A DNA stretch of 64,000 nt from Adlercreutzia sp910585575 (GTDB lineage Bacteria; Actinomycetota; Coriobacteriia; Coriobacteriales; Eggerthellaceae): assembly GCF_951801035.1 (NCBI RefSeq), contig NZ_CATOKT010000009.1; one strand, given 5' to 3'. Made by a program: the position numbers and the translations under genes. This document shows, one piece after another, positions 1 to 14,400 of the stretch (its first letter is position 1; the number at the start of each line of letters is the position of its first letter). Under the pieces are notes generated by a model that had not been told where the DNA came from, searched no databases, and worked only from the letters and a program-made list of their open reading frames with translations.

Positions 1-2465
1 CTGGCCTCGGCGCCGTCGGCGGCCAGACCGTTGGTGGTCACGGTGTACTGGGGCTGGCTGCCCTTCACCAGGCCGTCCTCGGACGTATCGGCCACGGCCT
101 TGCCGGCCAGGATGATCTTGCCGTCCATGGTGTACTTGGTGGCGGTGCCGTCGGCGTAGTCGTACTGGGCCGTCTCCTCGTTCCAGGCCAGGCGGTAGTT
201 GCCGTTGGCGTTGCCGGCCGCATCCACAGTGGCGGACACCTTCGTGCTGGCGGCCTGGGAGTTCACCAGGTCGTCGTCGCCCTGCTGCACCAGGGTGGCC
301 GGCAGGCCGGCCACGGCCTGAGCACGAGCCTCGGTGTCAGTCAGCGTGGCGTTGTGCACGTTGCCGAGCACCTCCACGGTGTAGCCGGCCAGGCGCGCCT
401 CGGACAGCTGCTTCACGCCGTCCACAATAGCACGCTCGGCCACGTAGCGGGTGGGCAGCTTGTCGACCAGGTAATGGCCGTCATCGTCGGTGGTCACCCA
501 CACGCCGCCCTCGACGGCATCGTAGGTGGCGCCGGGGATGGTGGTGACGGTGGCGGAAGCCGGATTGCGTGTGGCGCCAAACTCAGCATGGGTGTAGTCG
601 TCGTTGCCGAAGTCCTTGTTCTGCGTCCAGGTCTTGGCCTCGGCGTCGTAGAACCACTGCTTCACGATGACGCGCTTGTTCGCCAGGCCCGGTTCACCCT
701 CGTCCTGGATGCCGTTGTAGTCGGTCTTCGTGGTGTCCGTCTCGGTGAAGTTGCCGTCAGAGTCGCGCCACAGCAGACCGGCGATGTGCTGGAACAGCGG
801 CAGGCGCAGGCCGCCGTCGTTGCTGGCACGGTTGATACCCCAGGCCAGATCGTAGCAGCGCTCGTCGCTCGTCACGTCGGAGACGTCCTTGGCCGCTTCG
901 TCCTCGCGGTTGTTCGGGTTCTTCGAGTTGGGTGCGTCCTGCCTGTTGGAGATGGGCGAATACTTGTCGGCCAGCTGCAGCAGCACGTCGAACTCGTCTT
1001 CGGCCATCAGGTAGCCGGTGTTGTGGATCAGGTCGGAGTCGGCCGTGTAGCTGGCGGAGTCGAAGCCGTTCACCTGCAGCTTGGCGGTGTCGTAGGCGCC
1101 GAGCCACCACTGCTCGTCGGTGACGCGGGCCTTGTAGGCGTAGACGACCAGCTTGCGGTTCGCGCCCGTGCCCACCCATTCCTGGGTCTTCAGGTTCTCG
1201 AAGGTGAATACGCCGCCCTCGACGGGAGCCACCGGGTCGGTTTCGCCGTTGCCGGTAATGCCGGCGGCCGCCGTGGAGGTGCGCACGGTGCGGGCCACCT
1301 TATCGGCATGCTCGTCGGCCGTGCCGAGGCCGGCCGCCGGGTCGGCGTCGTAGGCGGCCCACTGCTTGGCGTCGGCCCAGGCGGTCTTCTCCCCGTCAGC
1401 CGGATCCCACTTGTCGTCGCGCAGCCACTCTTTCTGCTCGGAGTTGATCACATAGTAGTAGCGCTCGAGCGTAACGGCCAGGTTCTCGGCCGGCTCGTCG
1501 CCCTCGGAGCCCTGCAGGCCGTCGTTGTCGTTGTCGAACCACAGCTTGCCACTGATGGATTGGACGGGAGCCTGCACCTGGCCCACATCGCCGCCGCGGG
1601 CCACGTGGCGGGTATGGGGAATGACGGTCTCCAAGCCCTCCTCGTCGGTGACGGTCTCGTTGTAGGTCTCGGTGACCACACGGGTCCAGTCGTACAGCAC
1701 GCTGGCCTCGGTGTCCATGGCGTTGCCGTTCGGGATGGCCACGCAGCCACCAGCGTTGCCGGCATTGGCGTCGTTGGTGGCACGCTCGGCCGCCAGGATG
1801 ACCTGGCCGTCGTTGGCGCGGCTCAGGGCCTTCTTCTCGCCCTCGTTATAGCTGCCCTCGATGATGATGCCGCCGGCCACGCCACGCTCGGTCACATCGG
1901 CCGCGTCGGAGTCGGCCGTACGATCGGCGTTCTCGGTGTGGAAGCGGGTGAGCAGCCACTCGTTGTCGGAGCCGTCCAGGTTCTTGCTATGGTACACGTC
2001 CTCCAGCTCGATGCGGTAGGCGGCCAGGTAGTGCTTATCGTCATCGGTCACGTAGGCCGTGGGCAGGTTGGCGAAGCGGTACACGCCGTCCTCGTCGGTC
2101 TTCACCTGAAGGACGCCCTCCATACCCGACTTCACGTTGCCGTTCTCATCCACAACGTACTCCAGCACATTGCCCGTGGGGTTGTCCTCGGAAATGGTGC
2201 TGCCGTCGTAGATGATGGGCTCCAGGTCGCCGTCGCCCTTGATGGCGCGGTTCGAGGTGTAGCGGTCGGAACCGAAGTTCTTGTTCTGGAACCAGTGGCT
2301 GTCGCCGTCGGCGGGGTTGGTGTTGGCCGGATCGTAGTACCACTGCGTAATGTACAGGGTCTCGCCCTCCAGGCCCGGCTCACCCTCGTCCTGCACGCCG
2401 TTGTAAGTTTCCTCGGCGCCGTATCCATGGATACCGTCGTTCCACAACTTGCCCTCGATGGAGGC
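1..2465 (-). repeat. Super-repeat copy 3, partial (alpha, beta, gamma)
   Basis: Units begin near 2.47 (alpha, YNGVQDEGEPG), 1.56 (beta, DNDNDGLQG...LERYYY) and 0.79 kb (gamma, KRVIVKQWFY, NKDFGNDDYT, YTVEVLGN). The gamma unit has acquired an alpha-like YNGIQDEGEPG loop. A delta unit is expected just beyond the left edge. Confidence 0.7.
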
Positions 2466-5400
2466 GCGGGGCACGGCGAACAGGCCGGCCTCGCCGCCGC
2501 GCTGGGTGCCCATCGGATCGGGCACGTCGTAGGCCACGGAGTTATAGTCGGTCTCGTACTGGTGGCCGTCGCCCTCGTCGGCATGGTCGGCGGTCAGCAC
2601 GTAGCCGTCGGTGCGCCAGCCGGCAATGTCGCCATCGAAGAACTCCTGGCGCAGCTCGATGAAGCCCTCGGCGGTGCCGTCGGGCACGCGGAAGGCGTCG
2701 GAGTCCACGTCCTCCACACCGTCGGTCTTCGACGGATCGGAGGTGTCCACGGGCGTCTTCGTCTCCACCACGTTGCCGTTGGCGTCGGTGGTGAAGGTAG
2801 AGGTGGTGCGGTTGATGCCCACATGGGCCTTGGTCAGCGAGAACGAAGGAGCCACCTCGGCCAGCACCAGGCGGTAGGAGGCCACGTAGAGCTTGTCGGT
2901 GGTTACCACCTTGGCGTTCTCGAGCGGGCTGCTCGCCTGCTCGCCGGGCTCGTGCACCGTGTTCTTGCCGCTCTCGTTCTCCACGTACACGAAGCTGGGC
3001 AGCTCGCTGAAGGCGTAGGAGCCGTTCTTGTCCGTCGTAGCGGACTGGGCCGGGAACACGGCGGCGGGCACCTGCACCCACGCGCCGCGCACCACCGTCA
3101 CGGGATTGCCGTCGGCACCCTTGATGGTCTCCTTCACGGGGTTGACGGTGGCGCCGTCGGCCACCAGCTCGCCCTCGGCGGGCACGAAGGTAGCGGCATC
3201 GCCCTCGCCGGCCATGGTGCCGGCCACGTAGTACCACTGGGTCAGCGTCAGGCGCTTGTCGGCCAGAGGCTGCTCGGTGGCGGTGTCGTAGATGCCGTTG
3301 AAGTTGTCGTCCTGCCACACCTTGCCGGTCACCGTGGTGTTGCCGAACAGGCCGAAGCCAGCGTGGAGGCTCGTCTCCTCGCGGGCCACGGAGAAGTCGA
3401 AGTCCACCGGCTCGTCCTTGGCATCGGCGGCATCGGTAGCCTTGCCCGTGGTGGTCACGCGGTACTGGCCCTGGGTGGAGCCGGTGGGCTGGACGGGAGC
3501 GCCCTCGCCCTCGGCGTTGTCGGTGGCCTTGGCGGCCAGCACGATACGACCGTCCAGGGTGGCCTTGCTGAAGGCCACTTCAGCGCCCTCGGCCGGGGCC
3601 TGGGCCTGGGTAGTGTACTCGTTCCAGCGCAGCGGGTAGTTGCCCGCGACGTACAGGTCGGTGCGCTTGTTGGCGGAAGCCGAGAGCACCTTGGAGTTCA
3701 GCGGGTCGGTGGCGGCATCGAGCTCAGAGCTCTCCTTGCCCTCCACGTTCACCTGCATGCGGGTGGCCGGCATGCCGTTCATGGACTGCTCGGCCGTATC
3801 GTCGTTGCCCAGCACCTCGACGGTGTAGCCGGCCAGGTACTCGGTGGCGGCCTCCAGCACACCCTCCTCGTTCTGACGCACCACGGTGTAGCGGGTGGGC
3901 AGGTTGGCGAACTCGTAGGAGCCGTCGGCCTCGGTGAGGGTCCACACGCCCTTGCGGTTCACGTCGTAGGTGGCCTTCGGCAGGGTGAACAGCTGATCGG
4001 CCGGCGCCGTGGTGGTCACGGAAGCGCCGTTCTCGGCCTTGGTGTAGTAGTCGTTGCCGAAGTCAGCGTTCAGCGTCCATTCCTTGGTGTCGTTGTTGTA
4101 GTACCACTGCTTCAGGATGACCTTCTTGCCGGCGTAACCGGGCTCGCGGGTGACCGTGGTGGTCGCGTCGTCGCCCTCGCCCTCAACCGCGGTGCGGTTC
4201 AGGGTGCCGTCGTAGTCGGTGTCGTTGAACACCACGCCGGCGATCTTGCTGGCCACGGGCGTGCGCAGGCCGGCGTCGCTGAAGCGACGGTCGGCGCCCA
4301 GGCCCAGGTCGTAGGTGAAGCGGCCGTTCTCGGCCACGGTGTAGCCGGAGCCGTCCGTGACGGTGCCCAGGTTCTCGCCGTTGCGGCCCGTCACCGCCGC
4401 AGGCTCGGCCACCTCCGCCTCGGCATTCGCGGCCAGCTGGTCGGCGGCGTAGCGGTCGAGCGTGTTCTGGTTGGCGTTCAGCGACTGCGGGGCCACCAGG
4501 TGGTTGGTGCGCGGCGACTCGGCGGTCACCACGTTCAGCAGCACGTCGTACTCACCCTCGGCGTTCAGGTAGCCGTTCGCGTAGATGAGGTCGGAATCGA
4601 CGGTGAAGTCATCGCCCTGGCGGTACTTGGCTGCGCCGATGGTGCGCTCCCAGAAGGGAACGTCGATGACGCGCACGCGGTAGCCGTAGAGCACGATCTT
4701 CGCACCCTCGGTGGTGGTTTCGGTCACGGTGACCGTCTCCATCACCGGGTTGCCCTCGGTGTCGAAGAGCGGGTTGCCCTCTTCGTCGGTGGCCTGCTGC
4801 TCCACTTCCTTCTCCACCTCGGTGGTGGTGCCGGGCACGAACAGGTGGCTCGGCAGCTCGCCGAAGCTATAGGCGCCGTTTTCGTCAGTAACGGTGGTGC
4901 GCTGAGCATTCACGTTAGCGCCGTTCACGGTCTTCTGCAGGCCCACGGTCGGGTCGGCGTCGTAGGCCGCCCAGTTGTCGGCCCAGTCGGCGTCGCGGGT
5001 CCACTGGGCATCCTCGGCCACGGCGAAGGAGCCGTCGGCGGTCTGCTCGGCGGTGATGGTCCAGCGCTCGAGGGCCACCGTGCGGCCGGCCTCCAGAGGC
5101 TCGCCGGCGAAGGCGGCCGTGGTCACGCCGTTCTCGTCGGTAACCTCGTCGGTCGGGCCGTCGTAGATGCCGTCGTTGTCGGTGTCGTTCCACAGGAAAC
5201 CGGAGATGGACTGGCGCGGAGCCTCCACCTGGCCCACGTCGCCGGCCTCCACGGGCACAGCCACGCCTTCGTCGGTGGTATCCGGATCGGCGATCCAGTC
5301 GTAGGTCTCCTCCTCGGTGCCCATGCCGTCGCTAGCGGGCAGGGTCACGTTGGCGTTCTTGTTGTTCTCGTCGGTTGCCACCTGGGCCAGGATGATCTGG

Positions 5401-8400
5401 CCGTCGTGGCTGCGGGTGGTGCGGGCCGTGGCGGCGCCGTCCACGCCGGCACCGTCGGAGGCGATACCCGTGGTGTCGGCGCTGTTGCGGCTGGCGATGA
5501 TCATGCCGCCGGCCACGCCGAAGCGGTTGGTCAGGGCCACGTCGGAGTCGGACACCACGGAAGCCGAGCCGTTGACGGTGGCGCGGTTGGCGTCGTCGGC
5601 GTCCACGCCGTCGTGGTGGTAGCGGGTGAGCACCCACTGGTTCACCGTGCCGTCGGCGGCGTTGGAGGCCTCGCGGTACAGGTCGGCCAACTCCACGCGG
5701 TAGGAGGCCAGGTAGTACTGATCGTCGTCGCTTACGTACACCGTGGGCAGGTTCTCCACCAGCCACTGGCCGTCCTCGTTGGTCTGCACCGACAGCACGC
5801 CGTTCTTGCCCTCCACTGCGGTCAGCGGCGCGCCGTGGGTCTCGCCCTCGGCCTTGGCGTTGCCGTCGTAGATGATGGCGGCGTCGGCCTCGCCCTCGGC
5901 CTTGCTGTACTTGTTAGAGGTGTAGGTGTCGGCGCCGAACAGCTCGTTGCGCACCCACTCGCCCTCGCCGGACTGGGCGTTGGCGGTCATGGCCTTGGGC
6001 TTCCAGTACCACTGGGTCAGGTAGACGGTCTGACCGGGGATGCCGGCCTCGCCCTCGTCCTGCACGCCGTTGTAGCCCGTGGCGTAGTCGTAGGTGCCGT
6101 CGGCGTTCTTCACGCCGGTGTCGTCCCAGATGCGGCCGGTCAGGCTCGTGCGCGGAATCTTCACGAGGCCCACCTGGCCGCCGCGCTGGGCGAACATCGG
6201 GCGCGGCACGTCATAGCGCACGCCGTTGTAGACCTGCTCGTACTGGTAGCTGGCGGCGTCATGGTTCACAGCGCCGTTCTCGCCGGCGGTCAGGTAGTGG
6301 TTGCCGTCGGCGCCGCGGGCGGCCACGATGACGTAGCCGTCGGTGCGCCACAGGCTCTTCTGCACGGTGCCGGTGCCGTTGACGTTCGGCGTGGCGTCTT
6401 CCACGGCCTGGGCACGGTCGTCGTCACCGTACTTGTGCTGGGTGTTCTCCTCGTACTCCTCAAAGGTGTTCTCGCCGTCGAAGGAGTTGTCGAAGTACTC
6501 CTCCACCACCTGGATGACACGGTCACCGTTGGGGTTCGGACGGAAGGCGTCGGAGTCGGAATCCTCCAGGGCCGCGCCGTTCTGGGTGATGGTGGACAGG
6601 TCTCCCAAGGTCTTGTCGCCGATGTTCACGCCCACATGCAAGGTAGTCAGCGCGTAGTTCGGCGCCACCTCGGACAAGGTGATGCGGTAGGCGGTCATGA
6701 ACAGCTTGTCCAGGGCCACCTCGTTGGCCTCGAGCATCTCGGTGAGGTCGGTGTCATTGGGCTGCAGCACGCGCAGGGTGTTGGCGGCGGCGGTCTCCTC
6801 CCCTTCCTCGTCGGTGCCGGCCTCGGTTACGTCGCCGGCCAGGTACACGTAGCTCGGCAGCTTCTCGAACTTGTACACGCCCGTGGTCGGGTCGGTCAGG
6901 GCCTCGGGACGGGTGAAGGTGGAGCGGGCGCCCTCGGTGCCGGCGTTCTTCACGCGCACCCAGGCACCGGCCTCGGTGTCCTTCGGCGTGCCATCGGCCT
7001 CGCGGCTCAGCGTGTTGGTGATCTCGTCCACCTCGAAGTTGTCCTCGTCGGCCTTGAAGGCAGCGATGAGCTTCTCGTCGGTGACGTAGAACCACTGGGT
7101 GATGGCCAGCTTGCCGGACGGGATGACCGTCTCGCCGGGATTCAGGATGCCGTCGAAGTTCTGGTCCTGCCACAGCTTGCCGGAGATGGTGGTGAAGCCG
7201 TACTCGCCGAAGCCCGCATGCATGCGCAGCTCGTCGCGGCCGCAGGACCAGTCGTAGATGACCGTCTGGTCGGCCGGGTTGCCTTCGGCATCGGTGGGAG
7301 CCACCGTGGCGGAGGCAGCGGAGCCGGCGGCCAGGTACTCGTCGTCCTCAGCGGCCTGAGCCTTGCGGGTCTGGTTCACGTAGTACTGGGGCTGGGTGCC
7401 GCGGGCAGCCTCGGTGGCCGCCGTGGCACGGGTGCCCGTGGCGGCGTTGCGCGTGGCCTCGGCGCCCTCGGCGGCGGCCTGGGCCGAAGCCTGGGCGGCC
7501 AGAATGATCTTGCCGTCCATGGTGGCCTTCACGGTGGTGCCCGCGCCGTCGGTGGTCTGGACCGTCAGCTCGTTCATGCGCACCGGGTAGTTGCCGTCGG
7601 TGTAGTCGGCGAAGTTCTGCTCGTCGGCCTGGGCCGCCAGGGCGCTGATGGCCTTGGAATTCTGCTTGTCGTCCACGTCGTCGGTCTGCAGCAGCGTGGC
7701 GGGCAGGCCGGGGATGGCCTCGGTGTTCGTGGTGTCCACGGCACCGCCCAGCACCTCGACGGTGTAGCCGGCCAGCCATTCCTCAGCCGGCGCATCCAGC
7801 GTGCCGGGGACAGCGGGCACCTCCTCGATACCCTCGTCCTCGTCGCCCTCCACGCCCGGCGTGCCGGCCACACGGGCCTCCACGTAGCGAGCGGGCAGAC
7901 GATCGAACAGGTAGTCGCCGGCCACGGTGAGCTGCGTATCATCGTCGCCGAAGCTGTCGGCATCGGTCAGCACGGACACGCCCTCGCCCTCCACGTAGGT
8001 GGCGTTCGGGATGATGGTGGTCAGGCCGTCGGCATAGGCCGCATTCTCGGACTCCTTCACCACCGATACCTCGGACGTGGTGCCGTCGGCATTGGTCACG
8101 GTCTTGCTCTCGTAGGTAACCAGGTTCTCGGCCACCGTGTAGGCATCGTTGCCGAAGTTCTTGTTCTGCACCCACTTCCAGGCAGTTTTCTCCACCTCGG
8201 TCTCGACGCCGTCCACTTCTTCGGTAACGGTCTCGGTAACGGGCTTGAAGTACCACTGCTTCAGGATGACGCGCTTGCCAGCCATGCCCCGATCGGTGGT
8301 AACCGCCGGCGCAGCCTCTTCGCCCTCGGTCTCATTCGCCGTGGGCGTATGGTTCAGGGTGCCGTCGTAGTCGGCGTCCTGGAACACACGACCGGCGATC

Positions 8401-11400
8401 TTCTGCTGCACGGGCTCGCGCAGGCCGGCGTCGTTGCCGGCGCGGTCGGCGCCGCGGGCCAGGTCGTAGGTGAGCACCGGATGGAAGCTGGTGTCCAGCG
8501 CGTCGTCGGCGCCCTCGCCGTCGTCCTGCGTGGCCACGCCCATGCCAGCGGCGGCGTTGGCCAGCTCGCGGGCAGCGTTGGTGGTCAGCACGGTGGCCAC
8601 AGCATTCTCGCCGTAGCGATCATTAGTGCCGTAGCGGTCCTGAGAGTTCTGGTTCGGGTTGTCGGGGTTGCCGGCCTTGCGCTTGTTGGCGGACGGCGTA
8701 TCGGCGGTCTCCACATTCAGCAGCACCGTGTACTCCATGGAGTCGGCCACGGTATTGCCCTCGGCGTCGGTGCCCTCGGCCGTACCGCTCATCAGGTAGC
8801 CGTCGCGATGCACCAGATCGGAGTCGGCCAGGTAGTCGTCGGACTCCGGCACATAGCTGGCGCCCTGCAGGTACTTGGCCGTGCCCCAGTAGCGGTTCCA
8901 CCAGTCGGCCTCGGTCAGGCGCACACGGTAGCCGAACACCACGAGCTTCGCCGTAGCGCCCTCGGTGCCGTCGGCCACCACGTTGCCGTCCTCGTCGAAG
9001 GACAGCCAGCCCTGGCTCTTCAAGTTCGTGAACTCATAGGAGCCATCGGCCAGGGTGAGCGCATTGTGGGTGCCCTCGACCTCCGAGGTCTTCGGCACCG
9101 CGATGCCCATGGCGTTGCGCACCAGCAGCACGGGCTCGTACTCCGCATCGGCATCGTCGGCAGCGGGGTTCTTCTTGGCCCAGGCCGAAACCTCGGCCAC
9201 CTCGGCGCTGAACTTCGCCTGCAACTCGGCCTCGGACAGGGCGCGGTAGCTATCGGCGGCGCCGTCGGTGCCGGCCACCTTCTCGTAGTAGGTAACAGTC
9301 TCGATGCGCGGGCAGATGGTGCCGTCGGCGTACTTCACCAGCTCGAGCGGCTCGTACTTGCCGTTGGTGCCGGGGCCGGGAGCCTCGATCTGTTCGAAGG
9401 CCTCGGCGCTCGTATTGCCGCCGGCGAACAGCGCCTCCAAATCGTCCTGAGTCATGGCCACGTACGAACCGCCCTCACCGTTGGGGTTGGTCACGTAACG
9501 GTAGTACATGGCCTCCTCGTCGGCCTCGGCCTCATAGGAGCCGTAGTGGTTGTCGCCGGGCAGCCCCACGGTGGGATCGGTCTCGTAGGCCTCGACGGCC
9601 TCGGCCGTGGCCCAAGTGGGATCGGCGTGCCAGCCGTTGCCCACCACCGCAGCATCGTCGGCCTCGGTGCCCTCAGCCAGGGTGTAGTAGCGCTCGAGCG
9701 TCAGCTGGGCACCGGCCACCGGCTGATCGACCACGGTGTCAGTCTCGCCCGCGGCAACGGTGCCGTTCAGGCCGTCGTTGTCCACATCATTGAACACCAC
9801 GCCGGAAATGCGCTGCGTCGGCGGCTTGATCTCGCCGGCATCGCCGCCCTGCACCTGGCGCACGGGCATCTTAGTGGTCGGATCGATCACCTCGTTGCCC
9901 TCTTCGTCGAGCAGCGGCTTGTAGGTCAGCCAGTCGTAGGTAATGTAGCGATCGGTGGGCACCAGCAAATCGCCCTCGACCGCGCCGTCGCCCTCGACGG
10001 TCTTCTCAATGATGTCGGCCAGGGGCACCGTCACCTTCGAGGCCTGCAGGTCGATGGCCGTAGTGGTCTTATCGATGTTGCTGTACTTCGTGTTCTTGGC
10101 CTTGTCCGCCAGGATAATGTGACCGGTATGGGCGCGCACGCCGTCATGGGCCGTGCCGTCCAAGGTGACCACGGTGTCCTGAGCAGTGATGGCCACGCCA
10201 CCGCCATGAGCCGGAACCTCGCTGGTAGCGTCGGAGTCCACGTCGTAGGAAGCCAGCGGATCGGCGGGGTCCACGGTATCGAGCGTCTTGTGGTAACGAG
10301 TGAGCAGCCACTTCTCGTCATCAGCCGTGGAGTCCTCATCAAAGGACGTCAGCTTCAGGTCGCCCACTTCAACGCGATAGCTGGCCAGGTAATGGCTGCC
10401 GTCGGCGCTGGTGTAGGCAGCGGGCAGGTTGTCGAAGGTGTACACGCCGCGGGTCGACTCGTCCACGCGGTCGTAGACCACGTCGTGAGCGTCGTCGCCC
10501 ATGCCCTCGGTGACCGTCTCCTGATAGTGGCGCACGTCGGAAGTCTTCACGGCGATGACGCCGTCCTCCCCTTCCACATTCCACGCGTCGGTGGAGCGCG
10601 GCGTGACGGTCTTCTTCTCGGCGAAGGAGCCGGTCTCCGGGTCCACCACGGGGTTGCCGTCCTCGTCGGTCACCTGCTCCACGGTGGTGTGGCTCGTCAG
10701 CTTATCCTTGCCGAACTGCAGGTTGCGCACCCAGAAGCCGGAGCCGTCAGCGGCGGCCTCGTACTGGCCAGCCTCAACGGCGTCCTCGGGCACGCCGGCC
10801 TCCAGCGCACAGGCCTTCAGCTCGTCGGCGTCCATCGAGGCCAGATCCTTCGTCTGGAACAGGAAGTCCTCGGCCGTCGGAGTCTCGGCTTCCTCGTCGC
10901 CTTCCTCGGCGGTCTCGTTGCCGTTCAAATTGGCGAAGGGCAGGTAGTACCACTGGGTCAGGTACACCTCCTGATCGGCCAGACCGGGCTCGCCGTCGTC
11001 CTGAATGCCGTTGTAAGCCTTGTCGCGGGCTGCGGCATCGTCGGTATTGGCATTGGTCTCGTAGAACGAGTCGTCCCACACCTTACCGGTGATGCTGGAG
11101 CGCGGCACCGGCACCAGGCCAGCGTCCCAGTTGTACAGACGGGCCGCGTCGCCCAGGTCGTACACCGTGGGGTTGACAGTCTGGGCCTCATCGTCCGTGA
11201 ACAGCATCTTGCCGGAGCCGTAGTCTTCCTCAGACTCGTACTCGAGCTTCTCGGCCAGGTAGATGCGCATCTTGGCCTTATAGGAGTTGTACTCGTCGTT
11301 CAGCGTGTCGTAGATGGCCTTGGCCGCGTTGTAGCGCGCCAAAGCGGCATCGTAGTCCGTCTTCAGCTTCTTGTAAATGGCGTCGTAGCCGGGGAAGTCG

Positions 11401-14400
11401 GGCAGCGTGGCCTTGCGCGTCTTGCTGCCGGCCACCTCGGGATCGGCCTCGTTCAGAGTGTACTCGAAGTCCTTGTCGCCCTTGTAGGCTGCCTCGTAGG
11501 TGAGGTACGAGTTGATCTCGCTATCGGCGGACATGATGATGCCCTTGGCGTTGTAAGGCTGCACGTAATGGTTCGTCTGCTCGGAGTTGGTCTGGATGGC
11601 CACCAGCTCCTCGTTCACGTCGTAGTAGCAGAAGCCCAGAATCGGTCCCCACTTGGCCAGGAAATCGGCCCAATCGGAGGCCCAGGCCTGCATGCCCTTG
11701 GCCTCGGCGGCCTCCCACTCGAGCTCGGTGATGTTGTCAGGATCCTGAACAGTGATCTTGTCGATGTAGTTTTCCTTGCTGTACTTCTCATGGTTCGGGC
11801 CGTACACACGCGGAATCTGCAGGTTCAGGTTGCCCGCGTTCGGATCGATGGCATTCAGCGCCTCTTCCTCGGCCTTGCTGTTGATGGGCACGGGCGGCAG
11901 CGACGGCTGCTTGGGAATCAGGCGGTTCAAGCTGGTTACCTGGTTCCACAGGTCGTTCAGCGCCGTCTCGGCCGCATCGGTGTCCTCGTAACGGTTCACG
12001 GGCAGAGCCACGCCGTCCACGGTGCCCAAAGTGAGCATATTGTCGTAGGCATCGTAGGTGGCACCGCCAATGCTATCCGCCGAACCGGCGATGACCAGGT
12101 TCACCGGCGCGTTGTCATGCTTCTTCAGGCCGGGGTTGGGCATCTGGCTCACCACGGTGCCAGGCAGGTACCCCGGCGTGGCGTCGAAGGTGATGCGGCC
12201 CACGGTCAGGCCGTCAGCCTTGATGTCCTTCACGGCCTGGGCGAAGGTCTTCTGCGCACCCGAGTCTGCCTTCACGTAGTTGCCCACCACGCGGCTCGGC
12301 TCGATGGTCTCGATCGGGTTCATGTTGTCGTCGTACTTGAAGCGGTTCGAATCGGACAGCATGCCCGCCTGGAACAGCGGCATGACCGGCTTCAGGGCAT
12401 CCAGGTCACGCTTGACCTTGTGCGCCACGGTGTTCGTCTCGATCTCACCGTCCTCGCCGCCGCCGATAGTAACGACGTGCACCACGGTCTTCACGGTCTC
12501 GAAGGTGTAAGTCACCGAAACCGTCACCGACTCGCCGGCGTTCAGCTTGATGCCGGTGAACTGCACCTGCGGGTTGCCGTCGCCGTCCGCGCCGTTCTTG
12601 TTCACGGCCACGCCGCTCAGGCTGCAGGTGGTAGCGCCCACCTTCACGTTGTCGCCCGTGGGATAGGGGTCGTTCACGCTGATGGTCTGAGCGCGATCGG
12701 TCTCGTTGCGATAGGTGGTGGTGTAAGTGATCTCTACCGGCGTGTGCTCGGTTACCTCGGTGAAGGGCTTCAGATCCTCGCCGGAGCCGTCGACCAGCTT
12801 GCCGGAGGCCGTCTGCTGGCCGATAGAGGCAAGCACGATGAACTCGTTACGGAAGCTGCCCGGCTCGTGCTGGGAGCCCGGCTCGTTCAGGTAGTAGGTC
12901 AGCGTCGAGGCCTCGTCGCCGCCGTATACGTAGTTGCCCGTGCCATCGGTCATGGGCTTGCCGTTCTCGTTCAGCTTGACCGAGGTGTTGGTACCGTCGG
13001 GGTTCTGGTATACCAGCGGCTGGTTGTCGATATCGGTGGCCACATTGGACACGGGAATATCGCGCGCCTCGACGTACAGGTCGCGGTTCTTGTCGGCGTC
13101 GTGAACCTTCACGTAGCGGGTGCCCTCGGGCGTACTGGCCGTGACCAGCTTATAGGAGCCGTCCTCGTCCTGATAGTAGTACTCATTGCCGTCGGCGTAC
13201 TTCGTAGTGGTGCCGTTGGCCTGACGCAGCACTGCCGTCTTCTTCGGCTTGGTCATCACATCGGAATCGGAGTCGATGGACTGGCCGAGGTTGCCCTCGT
13301 TGTCAGTGCTGAAAGCATTGCGCACGGTAATGGCGTAGTCCTCATCCAGGGCGTTCAGGTCGTCCTGGTCGATGCGCAGACGGTAGCCCGCCAGACGCTT
13401 GGTCTTGTAGTCGTCGCCCACGTTGCGGGTGTCGCGCGGATCGACCACGTAGGTGGACACGTCGCGGAACAGGTAGGTGCCCGCAGCGGCGGCATCGCCC
13501 GTGTAGGCCTCACGCAGCTCATCGCCAGGATACAGCTGCCAGGCCCACTCGGCGGAATCCTCCATGACCCACTCCATGATGGGGGTCTTGTTACCGTTCT
13601 CGTCCTCCACCGGGTACTTGCCGTCGGCGGTCATCTTCCACTGGGGCTGGCCGTCCACCGTCTTCTGCACATATTTCACCGTGGACTCCACCGGAGCGTA
13701 GTACCACGTCTCCAGCTTCACCTTCACGCCGCCGTTCTCGGGGCCCTGGCCGATGCCGGCCTCGTCGTCCTGCTGGACGCCGTCGTAGTTGGCATCGTTC
13801 CACACATTGTTGCCCAGGTAGCCCTTGGTGCCGTCGACGTAGCCCAGGGCCAGCTTATCCTGGCGCTCGTAGCCCTTCCATTTGTTGGCCGGATCCTCGT
13901 AGATTACCTTGCCTTCCTCGTCCAGCGGCAGCGTGGCCGTCAGCGGGTAGGTACGGGCCGAGCCGGACACGTAGCGCAGGTCGTTGTCGGCCACCAGCAC
14001 GTAGGAGTCGTTGTAGTAGAAGCCGTCCTTCTGGTACTTCAGGGCATCCGAGGTCCACGTGTTCAGCGTGGGCTTGATCAGGCGGTTGGCCACGGTCTCG
14101 GAGGTCTTGATGATATAGGTCTTGCCGGCCTTCAAACGGAAGCGGAAGAAGCCGGTCTCGTCGGTCACCAGGGTGGCCGCGTCGCCGTCGGCGTCGGTGG
14201 CCAGGCTCGAGGAGATGGAGCCGTTGTTGTACTCGTAAACGTTCACGCGGATGCCCTCGAGGCGCTTCTCCGGCGTGGCCGTAGCACCCTGCATCTGGCT
14301 CTCCGTGTCGCCAGTGCCCACGCCCACGGAATCCAGCAGCGAGTTGATCTGGATGTCCTCCTCGGGAGTGCCGTCAGCCAGAATGTCGTCGCGGTAGGTA

